From: Micavibrio_C sp046294845
GTDB lineage: Bacteria > Pseudomonadota > Alphaproteobacteria > Micavibrionales > Micavibrionaceae
Assembly: GCA_046294845.1 (NCBI GenBank)
Contig: JBKBNU010000002.1
Span: 1 to 64,000 of the forward strand
Direction: 5' to 3'
DNA: 64,000 bases
Shown here: positions 34,857-41,867 of the stretch, one piece after another
How positions within the stretch are numbered: the first letter of the stretch is position 1
Layout: every line of letters begins with the position of its first letter
Position numbers and translations under genes: made by a program
Notes under the pieces: generated by a model
Database searches by the model: none
Told to the model about the DNA's origin: nothing
The model's input: the letters and a program-made list of their open reading frames with translations, nothing else

Positions 34857-36029
34857 ATGATAAAAGAAAATACCATATATCTTGATTTTCAGGCATCGAC
34901 CCCTGTGCGTCCTGAAGTAATGGCTGCTATGCAACCTTACTTCTCCGAATTATACGGCAATCCCCACGCCAACGACCACATAAAAGGGTGGGAAGCAAAC
35001 AAAGCTGTGGAGAATAGCCGCTTTAAAATCGCGCGAGCCATAGGCGCAGATGAGGATGAAATCGTTTTCACTTCCGGGGCCACGGAAGCGAACAACATGG
35101 CTTTGAAGGGGCTGGAGAAGTACCTGCAGGCAATAGGCAGAGACACTATTCTTGTCAGCACCATTGAGCATAAATGTATTCTGGAATCAGCTGCATATAT
35201 GAAGGAGCGCGGCTTTCAAGTCACGCATGTACGGCCCAATTCTGACGGTATAGTTACAATAGATGCCTTAGAGCACGCAATGACGGACAGGGTAGGACTA
35301 GTTAGCGTCATGCTCGTAAATAATGAAATCGGCACGGTACAGCCCGTTCAGGAATTGGCCCAAATTACCCACAAGCACGGGGCGCTGTTCCACACGGACG
35401 CTGCGCAAGCACCTGTTTTCATGGCCCTAGATATGGACGAGTTGGGCGTAGATTTTATGAGCCTATCGAGCCACAAGGCATACGGCCCTAAAGGAATAGG
35501 CGCTCTCTACATCCGTAGGGACCTTAAAGATAAACTACAGCCCCTAATGCACGGCGGCGGGCAAGAGGACGGGCTGAGATCAGGAACCTTGCCGACCGCA
35601 CTTTGTATTGGTATGGCCGCTGCCCTGGAATTATGCGCCGCGGAGAATGAAACCAACGCTCAAAAGCTTGGAAAGCTTTCGCATCAATTCTGGCAACAGT
35701 TAAAAGGCAGTATTCCCGAAGCTATTCTTAACGGGTCACATACATTAAGGCATCCCGGAAACCTGAATATTTTATTTCCCAGAATAAAGGCATCGCACTT
35801 TCTTCAATCCCTGCAACCTAATATTGCTGCGTCTACAGGCTCAGCATGTAATAGCGGCATCGAAAACCCGTCATATGTTCTGGCAGAGATCGGACTCGAC
35901 CTACAAGAAGCTTCAGCCTGCATCCGATTCAGTTTTGGAATTAACCAAACACCGGAGCAGATCGGGAATGCAGCCACTATCATCTGCAGGGTTTATAAGG
36001 AACAGTCTGCAGACCCGTTTGCAGCATGA
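34857..36029 (+). CDS. sspA: Cysteine desulfurase (SspA/DndA/IscS family)
   Basis: A 390-aa PLP enzyme that takes sulfur from cysteine as an enzyme persulfide. Features: N-terminal IYLDFQASTPVRPEVMAAM, PLP-binding TSGATEANN and HTDAAQ, Schiff-base lysine in SLSSHKAYGPKG (about residue 206), and the persulfide cysteine in STGSACNSG (about residue 330). In this context it would donate sulfur to SspD for DNA phosphorothioation. It is divergent from sspB, as in known ssp/dnd loci. A housekeeping IscS role is possible, but no isc/suf genes accompany it. Confidence 0.9.
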   Translation: MIKENTIYLDFQASTPVRPEVMAAMQPYFSELYGNPHANDHIKGWEANKAVENSRFKIARAIGADEDEIVFTSGATEANNMALKGLEKYLQAIGRDTILVSTIEHKCILESAAYMKERGFQVTHVRPNSDGIVTIDALEHAMTDRVGLVSVMLVNNEIGTVQPVQELAQITHKHGALFHTDAAQAPVFMALDMDELGVDFMSLSSHKAYGPKGIGALYIRRDLKDKLQPLMHGGGQEDGLRSGTLPTALCIGMAAALELCAAENETNAQKLGKLSHQFWQQLKGSIPEAILNGSHTLRHPGNLNILFPRIKASHFLQSLQPNIAASTGSACNSGIENPSYVLAEIGLDLQEASACIRFSFGINQTPEQIGNAATIICRVYKEQSADPFAA

Positions 36030-36093
36030 CAAAAGAGCGCCGGAAATATACAGCGAAAAATTGATAACGATGCGCCTAAGGAAAATTTCATAT

Positions 36094-37383
36094 CTATAGC
36101 TCCTCCCAAAGAATTGGATCGTATTTACTATCAATCAAAAGATGCACGCCTAAGATCTTTCTCTTTTCTTGCTCATTAAGGCTTCTTAATTGCGCGTAAT
36201 ATGAGTTAAAGTACTCAGCAATCTCCTCTGTAAGTGCATCGTCCATATCCTTAAACGCATTCTTGTTATTACAGAAAGAATACTGATTACCCCAGCCCTT
36301 TAACTTGTTGTGCGCCAATTTCAACGTGTTCACCAAAGTGTAATCCCGGCTATCTGCCAAACTTGAAGAACGGAAATTCTTAAGCCGGCTCTCCTGAAAC
36401 AACTCTTTAATTTCATTCTTAATTTTACTGCGAGCCTTCTTGCTCGGAAAAATACTCCCAGAGTGCAATCTAACCCCTAGAAAATCTATGCCAGAGGCTA
36501 CATTACCTTTGGCAGCTTTATCAGCATCATCAAATTTTTCATGCAGATCTAAGCCTAATTCTTTTAGATGTTTGCGACCTTTATTGAAGGCCTTCTCTGC
36601 TAAGGTTTTATTCTTAGCCAAAATTAGTAAATCGTCTATATAACGTATGCAAACAACAGCATCCGTATTCATCATTTGATCAAATTCATATAGCAGAATA
36701 TTGCCCATTAGGGGTGATAGGCACGATCCTTGGGCGACACCCTTCTCCTTAGAAGGAAATAAATTCAATACCTCTCTTAAATCATCTTCATTCTTGAGCT
36801 GAACCATCAGCGCATTTCTTATTAACTCTATAAACTTCTGATCTTTCAAATCACGCTGAAGAATTTGCAAAACTTTTTCTTGGGAGATGTTTGAGAAAAA
36901 ACTCTTAATATCTGAACGGATATAATAATTACTACCGTTCTTGATAGCTCTAGCTGCCGCCTCAATAGCTTCTGGAACACCCCTTAACTTTGATTCCTGG
37001 TATCCCTCAGGTCTTCTAACTCCACCAAAGCTAAAGGGAAACGCAAGATACTTTTGAATTTGGGGAGCACCTTGAAGAACATCCAAAATAGCACGCTGGA
37101 CGATACGGCTTCTTAAAGAGGGAATGACAATAGGCCTTGGCTTCTTCTTACCAGGTGCTTTTATCAAAATCCCTTTAGAATGATCAAAAATAAAGCGGTC
37201 CTCTCTAAGCTCTCTTTGTATTTTAGATAGAACCTTAGTAATTTCTTTTTTAGCTTGTTTGACTTCATCATTAATTTCAGCAGATTTAGATGTGAGTCCA
37301 TTATCATAGACCTGCCACCATGCCGGCATGAGATAGTTAGGAGCTGATCGGAGCTGTTTGTAAAAATCTTGTTTTTTCTTCAT
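36094..37383 (-). CDS. Reverse transcriptase, UG/DRT-like
   Basis: A 429-aa RNA-directed DNA polymerase. Recognisable blocks: RPIVIPSLRSRIVQRAILDVL (RT1-2), YYIRSDIKSFFSNIS (RT3, first catalytic Asp), GVAQGSCLSPLMGN (RT4, about 213), CIRYIDDLLILAKN (RT5, catalytic Asp pair, about 247) and IDFLGVRL (RT7). There is no maturase zinc-finger or HNH domain, so it is not a mobile group II intron. Retron VTG and DGR-type motifs are also missing. It fits the unknown-group/Abi antiviral RTs. A perfect 125-bp repeat begins 44 bp upstream, and a 4-TM protein and structured RNA precede it. No good Shine-Dalgarno is visible. Confidence 0.8.
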   Translation of the reverse strand: MKKKQDFYKQLRSAPNYLMPAWWQVYDNGLTSKSAEINDEVKQAKKEITKVLSKIQRELREDRFIFDHSKGILIKAPGKKKPRPIVIPSLRSRIVQRAILDVLQGAPQIQKYLAFPFSFGGVRRPEGYQESKLRGVPEAIEAAARAIKNGSNYYIRSDIKSFFSNISQEKVLQILQRDLKDQKFIELIRNALMVQLKNEDDLREVLNLFPSKEKGVAQGSCLSPLMGNILLYEFDQMMNTDAVVCIRYIDDLLILAKNKTLAEKAFNKGRKHLKELGLDLHEKFDDADKAAKGNVASGIDFLGVRLHSGSIFPSKKARSKIKNEIKELFQESRLKNFRSSSLADSRDYTLVNTLKLAHNKLKGWGNQYSFCNNKNAFKDMDDALTEEIAEYFNSYYAQLRSLNEQEKRKILGVHLLIDSKYDPILWEEL

Positions 37384-37426
37384 CGGCTACCCAGACCCAC
37401 AAGTTCATTTCCCTGGCCTGCCAAAG

Positions 37427-37551
37427 GGTTCCGCTTCTGGAGGAGTAACATTACTGCAACCTACCTCTACGCAAACTGCGTCCTGATAGCCTGCGGAGCA
37501 TATTGCCTCCATATCTATGAAAGCGCCCGCGATAACCATCAGCAGAAGAAG
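37427..37551 (-). repeat. 125-bp perfect direct repeat, RT-proximal copy
   Basis: Identical at every base to 37782-37906 (period 355 bp). It ends 43 bp before the RT start. On the minus strand it is open in the frame MVIAGAFIDMEAICSAGYQD and continues with two more Cys. It could be part of a non-coding template RNA for the RT or a duplicated piece of a small gene. Confidence 0.95.
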
Positions 37552-37781
37552 CGTGCGAGTTGTGGAGTAAACCACCGCCAGGCACTTGCATACCGCAAAA
37601 GCGGCACGTTTTTGCATGTCATGCGCATAAAGCTCCCCATCTTAGCCATCTTACCTTTTTAGCAAAAATGTCAAGCGGGGCGACATGGCCGCCTCTCCCG
37701 CGCCTACATAAAAGTCTAGCAGCCGTCTTGTGGATCCTGAAGCCAGGACAAATTACAGCGTTGTGCTCGACAGGCAGGCGA
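37552..37781 (-). other. 230-bp spacer between the direct repeats
   Basis: It has no confident gene. A short hairpin CCGCAAAAGCGG lies near the RT-proximal repeat, and TTGACA occurs on the minus strand without a good -10. Minus-strand frames running through the repeats (up to 107 and 70 codons) share only the repeat-encoded segment. With the repeats it forms the 600-bp region upstream of the RT. Confidence 0.4.
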
Positions 37782-37906
37782 GGTTCCGCTTCTGGAGGAG
37801 TAACATTACTGCAACCTACCTCTACGCAAACTGCGTCCTGATAGCCTGCGGAGCATATTGCCTCCATATCTATGAAAGCGCCCGCGATAACCATCAGCAG
37901 AAGAAG
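37782..37906 (-). repeat. 125-bp perfect direct repeat, distal copy
   Basis: The second copy, next to the 3' end of the 164-aa membrane protein gene. Its boundaries are sharp: TTTTGGAA precedes it and CGCC follows it on the minus strand, against CTCGCACG and AACC-free sequence at the other copy. Zero mismatches over 125 bp means a recent duplication or active maintenance of identity. Confidence 0.95.
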
Positions 37907-38003
37907 TTCCAAAATAATGCCAGAAACCCCAAAAAGACCCAAGAAGATTTATTGGCACCCCGAAAATCATTAACAGTAATAAAATTACAACCAATTTACC
38001 CAT
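37806..38003 (-). CDS. Possible 65-aa basic membrane peptide overlapping the upstream gene
   Basis: The ATG at 38003 overlaps the 3' end of the 164-aa gene by 19 nt, an arrangement that allows translational coupling. Residues 1-32 are hydrophobic (MGKLVVILLLLMIFGVP, WGFWHYFG). The C-terminal half is read from the distal 125-bp repeat and is Arg-rich (GNMLRRLSGRSLRRGRLQ). It could be a real small toxin-like peptide, or a frame opened by the repeat insertion into an older exported protein. Confidence 0.3.
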   Translation of the reverse strand: MGKLVVILLLLMIFGVPINLLGSFWGFWHYFGTSSADGYRGRFHRYGGNMLRRLSGRSLRRGRLQ

Positions 38004-38479
38004 GGAAAAATGAGATGAATTGAATGCCCTATCTCCGGAATTAGGAGCAAAGAGCCAGCCATCGCTTGAAGTAAGCCCAGGCTTAAAAAGAAGGAGAGAA
38101 TGGCTGGGAAGGAAGCCACAACCCGAGCCGTTTCATAGAGCCTCTTTTGAGAGAAATGAACCCCTAGCTGATTTTGTCTTTGTACGTATTTAAGCTGGCA
38201 AAAGAGATGAACAAAAAGCGCTCCCTGTATCGAACCTAGCAATGAAACAATATGAAAAATTATAAAAATCAATGAAAACGGGTACGCGACCGTAGCCTGC
38301 CATAAGTTCACATTTCCCGATAAATATGCTCCAGCAGCACAATAAAGCACCCAGAGCGCTATTCCCGCTAAAGAAAGGCTTCCAATGCCAAGACCAACCT
38401 CGTTAGCGTATGGCTCCCAAAAATGCTCGCGTAGTACTTCACGTATCCTCTGATCACTCGGCTGCTTAATTTCTCTCAT
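37985..38479 (-). CDS. Four-TM membrane protein upstream of the RT
   Basis: A 164-aa protein with a charged cytoplasmic N-terminus (MREIKQPSDQRIREVLREHF) and four hydrophobic segments at about 30-52, 62-85, 115-137 and 140-158. The family is not recognised. Some antiviral RT groups pair with small membrane proteins that act as the killing effector, so this is the obvious candidate partner. It starts 10 bp after a T-run terminator hairpin, so its expression, and that of the RT, likely depends on read-through. Confidence 0.65.
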   Translation of the reverse strand: MREIKQPSDQRIREVLREHFWEPYANEVGLGIGSLSLAGIALWVLYCAAGAYLSGNVNLWQATVAYPFSLIFIIFHIVSLLGSIQGALFVHLFCQLKYVQRQNQLGVHFSQKRLYETARVVASFPAILSFFLSLGLLQAMAGSLLLIPEIGHSIHLIFPWVNWL

Positions 38480-38488
38480 CTTTTTCCC

Positions 38489-38522
38489 AAAAAAATCACC
38501 AGAGCTAGATCTGCTCTGGTGA
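38489..38522 (-). terminator. Intrinsic terminator in front of the membrane protein/RT operon
   Basis: On the minus strand TCACCAGAGC / GCTCTGGTGA form a perfect 10-bp stem with a 7-nt loop, followed directly by seven T residues. It lies 10 bp upstream of the 164-aa gene start. It ends a short upstream RNA and would attenuate the operon. Confidence 0.8.
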
Positions 38523-38700
38523 CCGGGAGTTTAGAAGCCGTTGTGACACAGCCGCGACGACCTTTAAGCCGAAGCTTTGGACATACGCCGCCGCCTCCCG
38601 GCCATAAGCCGAGGGCGACGTGAAGACACGGACACGTCATCCGGTCACAATGGGGTTCTAAAGTCCCAGTCATCTTTGCAGACGACATAAGGCTTTATAG
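38489..38700 (-). ncRNA. Structured leader/non-coding RNA candidate upstream of the RT operon
   Basis: About 210 nt on the minus strand, GC-rich within an AT-rich element, ending in the terminator at 38489-38522. Long-range pairs are GTGACCGG (38641-38648) with CCGGTCAC (38519-38526) and CCGGGAG with CTCCCGG (38522-38528 side). A local hairpin is GACGTG/CACGTC. The segment CTCCCGGTCACCAGAGC can pair in three mutually exclusive ways, one being the terminator stem. A weak TATAAA with TTTTCA 17 bp away lies just upstream. It may be an attenuator or the RNA partner of the RT; it matches no RNA family I know. Confidence 0.5.
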
Positions 38701-38739
38701 CCGATGTAATAATTAATGAAAACTCAATAATGAAGGGCT

Positions 38740-38766
38740 TCTAGAGGTCCTAAATAGCCCTCTAGA
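38740..38766. other. 8-bp hairpin downstream of the DUF1376-like gene
   Basis: TCTAGAGG and CCTCTAGA are perfectly complementary across an 11-nt loop. An alternative AGGGCT/AGCCCT pair overlaps it (38734-38761). There is no T-run. It lies 32 bp past the stop of the replication-like gene and may serve as its transcript end or as a switch. Confidence 0.35.
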
Positions 38767-38797
38767 CGTAATCAAATGTAATCAATGTCAGCATTTG

Positions 38798-39478
38798 TCA
38801 GTCAGGAATCCTATAACCCTTAAACCTAACCCCCGCCGCTTCTAGTGCGAGTTGGATCTCAGCACCAAAGCGATCCTGGCACATAGCCCTTTTGAAATCA
38901 TTGGGGCATATAATCACGCCATCTACTTCTTGGAGATCCATAATCCACGCTTGATATACGCCCTCGCCAAGCTTCTCCTTAAGCTCCTGCTTCCACAGCT
39001 CTGATGGAATAGGTACGAGCAGCGTAGCATGCCCTTCTGTAGGCAAGGATACGCTGCTTCTATTATCTGTCTTTAATCTTTGGATAGGATTGCGTTCGCA
39101 TTTTTTTGGCAATGCATTTGCATTTCCCTTACCCCATCTTTTCAATGCATTAGCTCGATTTTCAGCGCTTCTATCATTCACTCTTTTAATAGCGTCCAAG
39201 CAAAATTCGTTAATTATACGAACGCCTTTATTCTTCCCTGAAGGAATTTCTTTGAAAGAAAATCTGCTTAATACGGTTTCGGATAATCCGCCATTCCAAA
39301 CCTTGTCACTCACACGAGCTATTTGTGCGAGCTTCTTGGTGTCATAAGGCAAGCCGTCTTCGCCCTCTTGAAAATGAGCAAGTATAAGTAATGTAAACGC
39401 TCCAATATCGCGAGCGTTCATCCAGAGGATCTCACTACTGAAATCACCCACATTTAAGGGAAATGTATGACGTTTCAT
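38798..39478 (-). CDS. DUF1376-like / DnaA-N-like replication protein
   Basis: A 226-aa protein. The N-terminal half (FPLNVGDFSSEILWMNARDIGAFTLL, then GLPYDTKKLAQIARV) matches the DUF1376/YdaU-type replisome-organiser domain of phages and integrative elements. The C-terminal ~70 residues (WKQELKEKLGEGVYQAWI...) match the DnaA N-terminal domain, which recruits helicase. The middle is a charged linker. It probably starts replication of the excised element or recruits DnaB. Its ATG overlaps the alpA stop (TAATG). Confidence 0.65.
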   Translation of the reverse strand: MKRHTFPLNVGDFSSEILWMNARDIGAFTLLILAHFQEGEDGLPYDTKKLAQIARVSDKVWNGGLSETVLSRFSFKEIPSGKNKGVRIINEFCLDAIKRVNDRSAENRANALKRWGKGNANALPKKCERNPIQRLKTDNRSSVSLPTEGHATLLVPIPSELWKQELKEKLGEGVYQAWIMDLQEVDGVIICPNDFKRAMCQDRFGAEIQLALEAAGVRFKGYRIPD

Positions 39479-39663
39479 TACATTTTTCCCAAGAGAGTAC
39501 GATTTGTTATCCAGTTCTCTATATCAGATTCTAACCACCCGACAGAACGCTCACCTAATTTAATGGGCGTAGGAAACTTTGTGGGCATATAGGCATAGAT
39601 AGAAGAACGAGATAAGCCTGTTTTCTTAATAACTTCCGGCAGCCTAAGTATTCGATTGTTCAT
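39478..39663 (-). CDS. alpA: AlpA-family excisionase/regulator
   Basis: A 61-aa winged-HTH protein (RLPEVIKKTGLSRSSIYAYM, then KLGERSVGWLESDIENWI), the AlpA/MerR-like type that controls integrase activity and excision in P4-like elements. The start is the ATG at 39663 because GGAGG stands seven bases before it; an upstream GTG would put that site inside the gene. It forms an operon with the downstream replication-like gene. Confidence 0.88.
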   Translation of the reverse strand: MNNRILRLPEVIKKTGLSRSSIYAYMPTKFPTPIKLGERSVGWLESDIENWITNRTLLGKM

Positions 39664-39748
39664 ATTTACCTCCACTAGGATTTATCAAGATCCTAATGGA
39701 GCAGAAACATTATCCCGGAAACACTAGGGGGAAACCTTTCCGGGAAAA

Positions 39749-40390
39749 TTAATCATCAGCAATCATCTCTAAAAACATTTGATTAATAAGCATCAGAAAA
39801 TGGGGAGCATTATTTGAAACATCCTCATCATTCAAAATATTATGGTAGACGGCTACGAGACTAGTCTTAGTGGCTTCTACATATCTGTTTTGCAAGGTCT
39901 TCGGAGTAAGTACGTCCCCATTTGAACGAATATCGCACCAAGGGGGCTCTCTAAGTAAAAGGTCACATGCCCCAGAAATATTCTGGTTGCGAGCCGCCAT
40001 CATGTTAGAAACATCAAAATAGAGCTTCGCTAATGCAAACTCATTCCAGAAGGTGCCTCGACCACCCTCTTTTTCTTGAATAATCTTAAACCCCGGAACA
40101 TGATCTTTAGCCAACTCAAGAGCCAAAGCTCTCCAGGCACCGTCCTTTTTAGCAACTATATTGTGATGGCGCATTAACGCTGTCAGTTTTTTATTATACT
40201 CACATTCGACATGATGAACGGTAGCCATCAGCTCTTCCAGCTTTAGCCTAGCTTTTACAGCCTTAACCTCAGGAGTTTCTCCTCCATCCAAAATTGTTGA
40301 CGGCGGAAATTCTCTCTTCGCAATTACAATAGGCTTATTAAGAATGCCTTTATATTGTCTTCTGAGTTGACCAGACTTTCTCGGCATCAT
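39749..40390 (-). CDS. Hypothetical protein of the integrative element
   Basis: A 213-aa soluble protein, basic N-terminus (MMPRKSGQLRRQYKGIL) with helical middle. I recognise no domain. Its start overlaps the end of the integrase gene by 41 bp, so it follows int in one transcript. GGAG precedes two adjacent ATGs (40390 and 40387), and the second has better spacing. A mobility or maintenance function is suggested only by position. Confidence 0.6.
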   Translation of the reverse strand: MMPRKSGQLRRQYKGILNKPIVIAKREFPPSTILDGGETPEVKAVKARLKLEELMATVHHVECEYNKKLTALMRHHNIVAKKDGAWRALALELAKDHVPGFKIIQEKEGGRGTFWNEFALAKLYFDVSNMMAARNQNISGACDLLLREPPWCDIRSNGDVLTPKTLQNRYVEATKTSLVAVYHNILNDEDVSNNAPHFLMLINQMFLEMIADD

Positions 40391-41597
40391 ATTTCTCCAT
40401 TAATTTTTCAAGATGTTCAGCATACCAATCCATCATCCTACGACGTTCGGCAAGATACTCTGCATGATTATAAACTCCGCGTACTTTATTTATCTCAACG
40501 TGAGCTAGCTGCCTCTCAATATGATCACGATTAAAACCATGCTCATTCAAAATTGTAGAGGCGGTATGCCGAAATCCATGTGGTACGACTTTCCTTTCGC
40601 CTATGTAGCCCATGATTATTAGTACCTTAGTAAGGGTAACGTCAGATATGGGTTTTTGGTTATTCTTAATACTAGGAAATAAAAGATCATGATTTCCAGT
40701 TATTTTCCTAAGTTCAGATAAAAGAGCCATTGCTTGGGGAGACAAAGGCACAACATGATCCCTGTCCATTTTCATTCTTTCTGCTGGGATCTTGAGTACA
40801 GCCTTGTCCTCATTCACATCATCCCAACGGGCATTACGTAGCTCACCGGGGCGCACAAAGGTAAGCACAAGCAACTGCATCGCTATGCGCACATAATCGC
40901 GCCCGTGGTAGCTGGAAAGCTTATTCAGAAACTCAGGTAACTCATCCTCTTTCAAAAATGGGCGATTCTTTGCTTTTGGTTTTTTAATAAATTTTGCTCG
41001 CCCTAATGCCGGATTATCTTCACAGACACCCTTAACAATCGCGTAGTCAAATATTCCTACACAGCGCTGGCAGATCCTCTGAGCCACATCATAAGCCCCT
41101 CTTGCCTGAACATTAGTGAGTACAGCAATTATATCTTGCCTCGACACATCAGTAACTTGCTTATTACCAAGGAATGGAAATACGTCATCCTCAAGAGAGC
41201 GTAAGATATTACTTGAATGCTTAGACACCCATGTACCTTTGCTGTGCCACTCACGTCCTAAAGACTCGAATGTTGTACTTTGGTCGCCGGGCGATTGAAT
41301 TTGAGACTTTTTGTGCGCACTAGGATCAATACCTTGTGCTAACAGCATCCTTACTTCGTACCGCGCCATCCGCGCATCTTTTAACCCGACATGACCGGGA
41401 ACGTCCTTTTGTATATACGGCCCAATAGTGTAAGTTTTGCGCCTATCCTTATATATATAATTGTAGTGCCAAACCTTTGTTCCAGACTTTCTAACCAGCA
41501 GACAAAGGCCTTCACGGTCATAGAGCTTGTAATCCTTCTCCCTGGGCTTAGCGGCAAGTATATCTTTATCGGTTAATCCTAGAGCTTTTTTCGGCAT
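40350..41597 (-). CDS. int: P4-type tyrosine integrase
   Basis: A 415-aa site-specific recombinase. It has an N-terminal DUF4102-type arm-binding domain (residues ~1-90, LTDKDILAAKPREKDYKLYD), then the SAM-like core-binding domain and the catalytic domain. Catalytic residues are Arg in TFVRPGELRNARW (about 249), HGFRHT (about 340), a second His in RQLAHVE and the nucleophilic Tyr in VYNHAEY (about 377). The start is MPKKALG at 41597, with AAGGAAA upstream; the frame extends further but without a signal. It lies 172 bp from the half tRNA-fMet that marks the right end of the element, the usual place for int. Confidence 0.92.
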   Translation of the reverse strand: MPKKALGLTDKDILAAKPREKDYKLYDREGLCLLVRKSGTKVWHYNYIYKDRRKTYTIGPYIQKDVPGHVGLKDARMARYEVRMLLAQGIDPSAHKKSQIQSPGDQSTTFESLGREWHSKGTWVSKHSSNILRSLEDDVFPFLGNKQVTDVSRQDIIAVLTNVQARGAYDVAQRICQRCVGIFDYAIVKGVCEDNPALGRAKFIKKPKAKNRPFLKEDELPEFLNKLSSYHGRDYVRIAMQLLVLTFVRPGELRNARWDDVNEDKAVLKIPAERMKMDRDHVVPLSPQAMALLSELRKITGNHDLLFPSIKNNQKPISDVTLTKVLIIMGYIGERKVVPHGFRHTASTILNEHGFNRDHIERQLAHVEINKVRGVYNHAEYLAERRRMMDWYAEHLEKLMEKYDAEKVWSTQKTI

Positions 41598-41768
41598 ATT
41601 CGTTTCCTTTGCGGTACAGAAGCAAAATTGAACTGAATATACCGTGTACTGTACCCTCAAAAATCTTGGAATAGGCTGATGCAAATAGGAAGCCCCTGGA
41701 CACTAAAACCTGTTTATAGTTTTAGTTTCAAGGACTTAAAGACGATTTAGGATTGTATTGGAAGTTGA

Positions 41769-41785
41769 ATTGGTTGCGGGAGTAG
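41769..41785 (+). repeat. Right attachment-site repeat (attR candidate)
   Basis: ATTGGTTGCGGGAGTAG, identical to 22933-22949. It overlaps the 3' end of the tRNA fragment at 41771-41815 and lies upstream of int. The two copies bound about 18.8 kb. Confidence 0.7.
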
Positions 41786-41815
41786 GATTTGAACCTACGA
41801 CCTTCAGGTTATGAG
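41771..41815 (-). tRNA. 3' half of an initiator tRNA-fMet (broken)
   Basis: Read on the minus strand: anticodon loop CTCATAA (anticodon CAT), the 3' anticodon strand CCTGA, T arm GTAGG-TTCAAAT-CCTAC and the 3' end TCCCGCAACCA. Position 72 is A, the initiator hallmark. The 5' half is absent: the sequence changes at the loop and the expected TCAGG strand is replaced. It cannot be a working tRNA. It is a target-site copy carried by the element or a site split by the neighbouring recombinase element. Confidence 0.75.
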
Positions 41816-41867
41816 ACTGGACTTTAGACTGAAAGGAAGCATGCATGTGTATGTAAGGAGAATGTGC

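Noticed and set aside
37427..37906. Diversity-generating retroelement (template and variable repeats beside an RT)
   Set aside because: The copies are identical, with no adenine-specific differences, and no target gene with a C-type lectin end is present. The RT has QGSCLSP rather than the DGR-type motif.
38476..38688. 70-codon minus-strand open frame over the structured region
   Set aside because: It runs through the terminator hairpin, has a composition unlike its neighbours, and the stems explain the sequence better as RNA.
36094..38700. Retron (msr-msd plus RT)
   Set aside because: The RT lacks the VTG region of retron RTs, and the structured RNA is 1.1 kb away behind another gene. I see no clear msr/msd inverted repeat flanking pair.
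41771..41845. Complete functional tRNA-Met
   Set aside because: The 5' half does not pair: the sequence beyond the anticodon loop cannot form the anticodon, D or acceptor stems.
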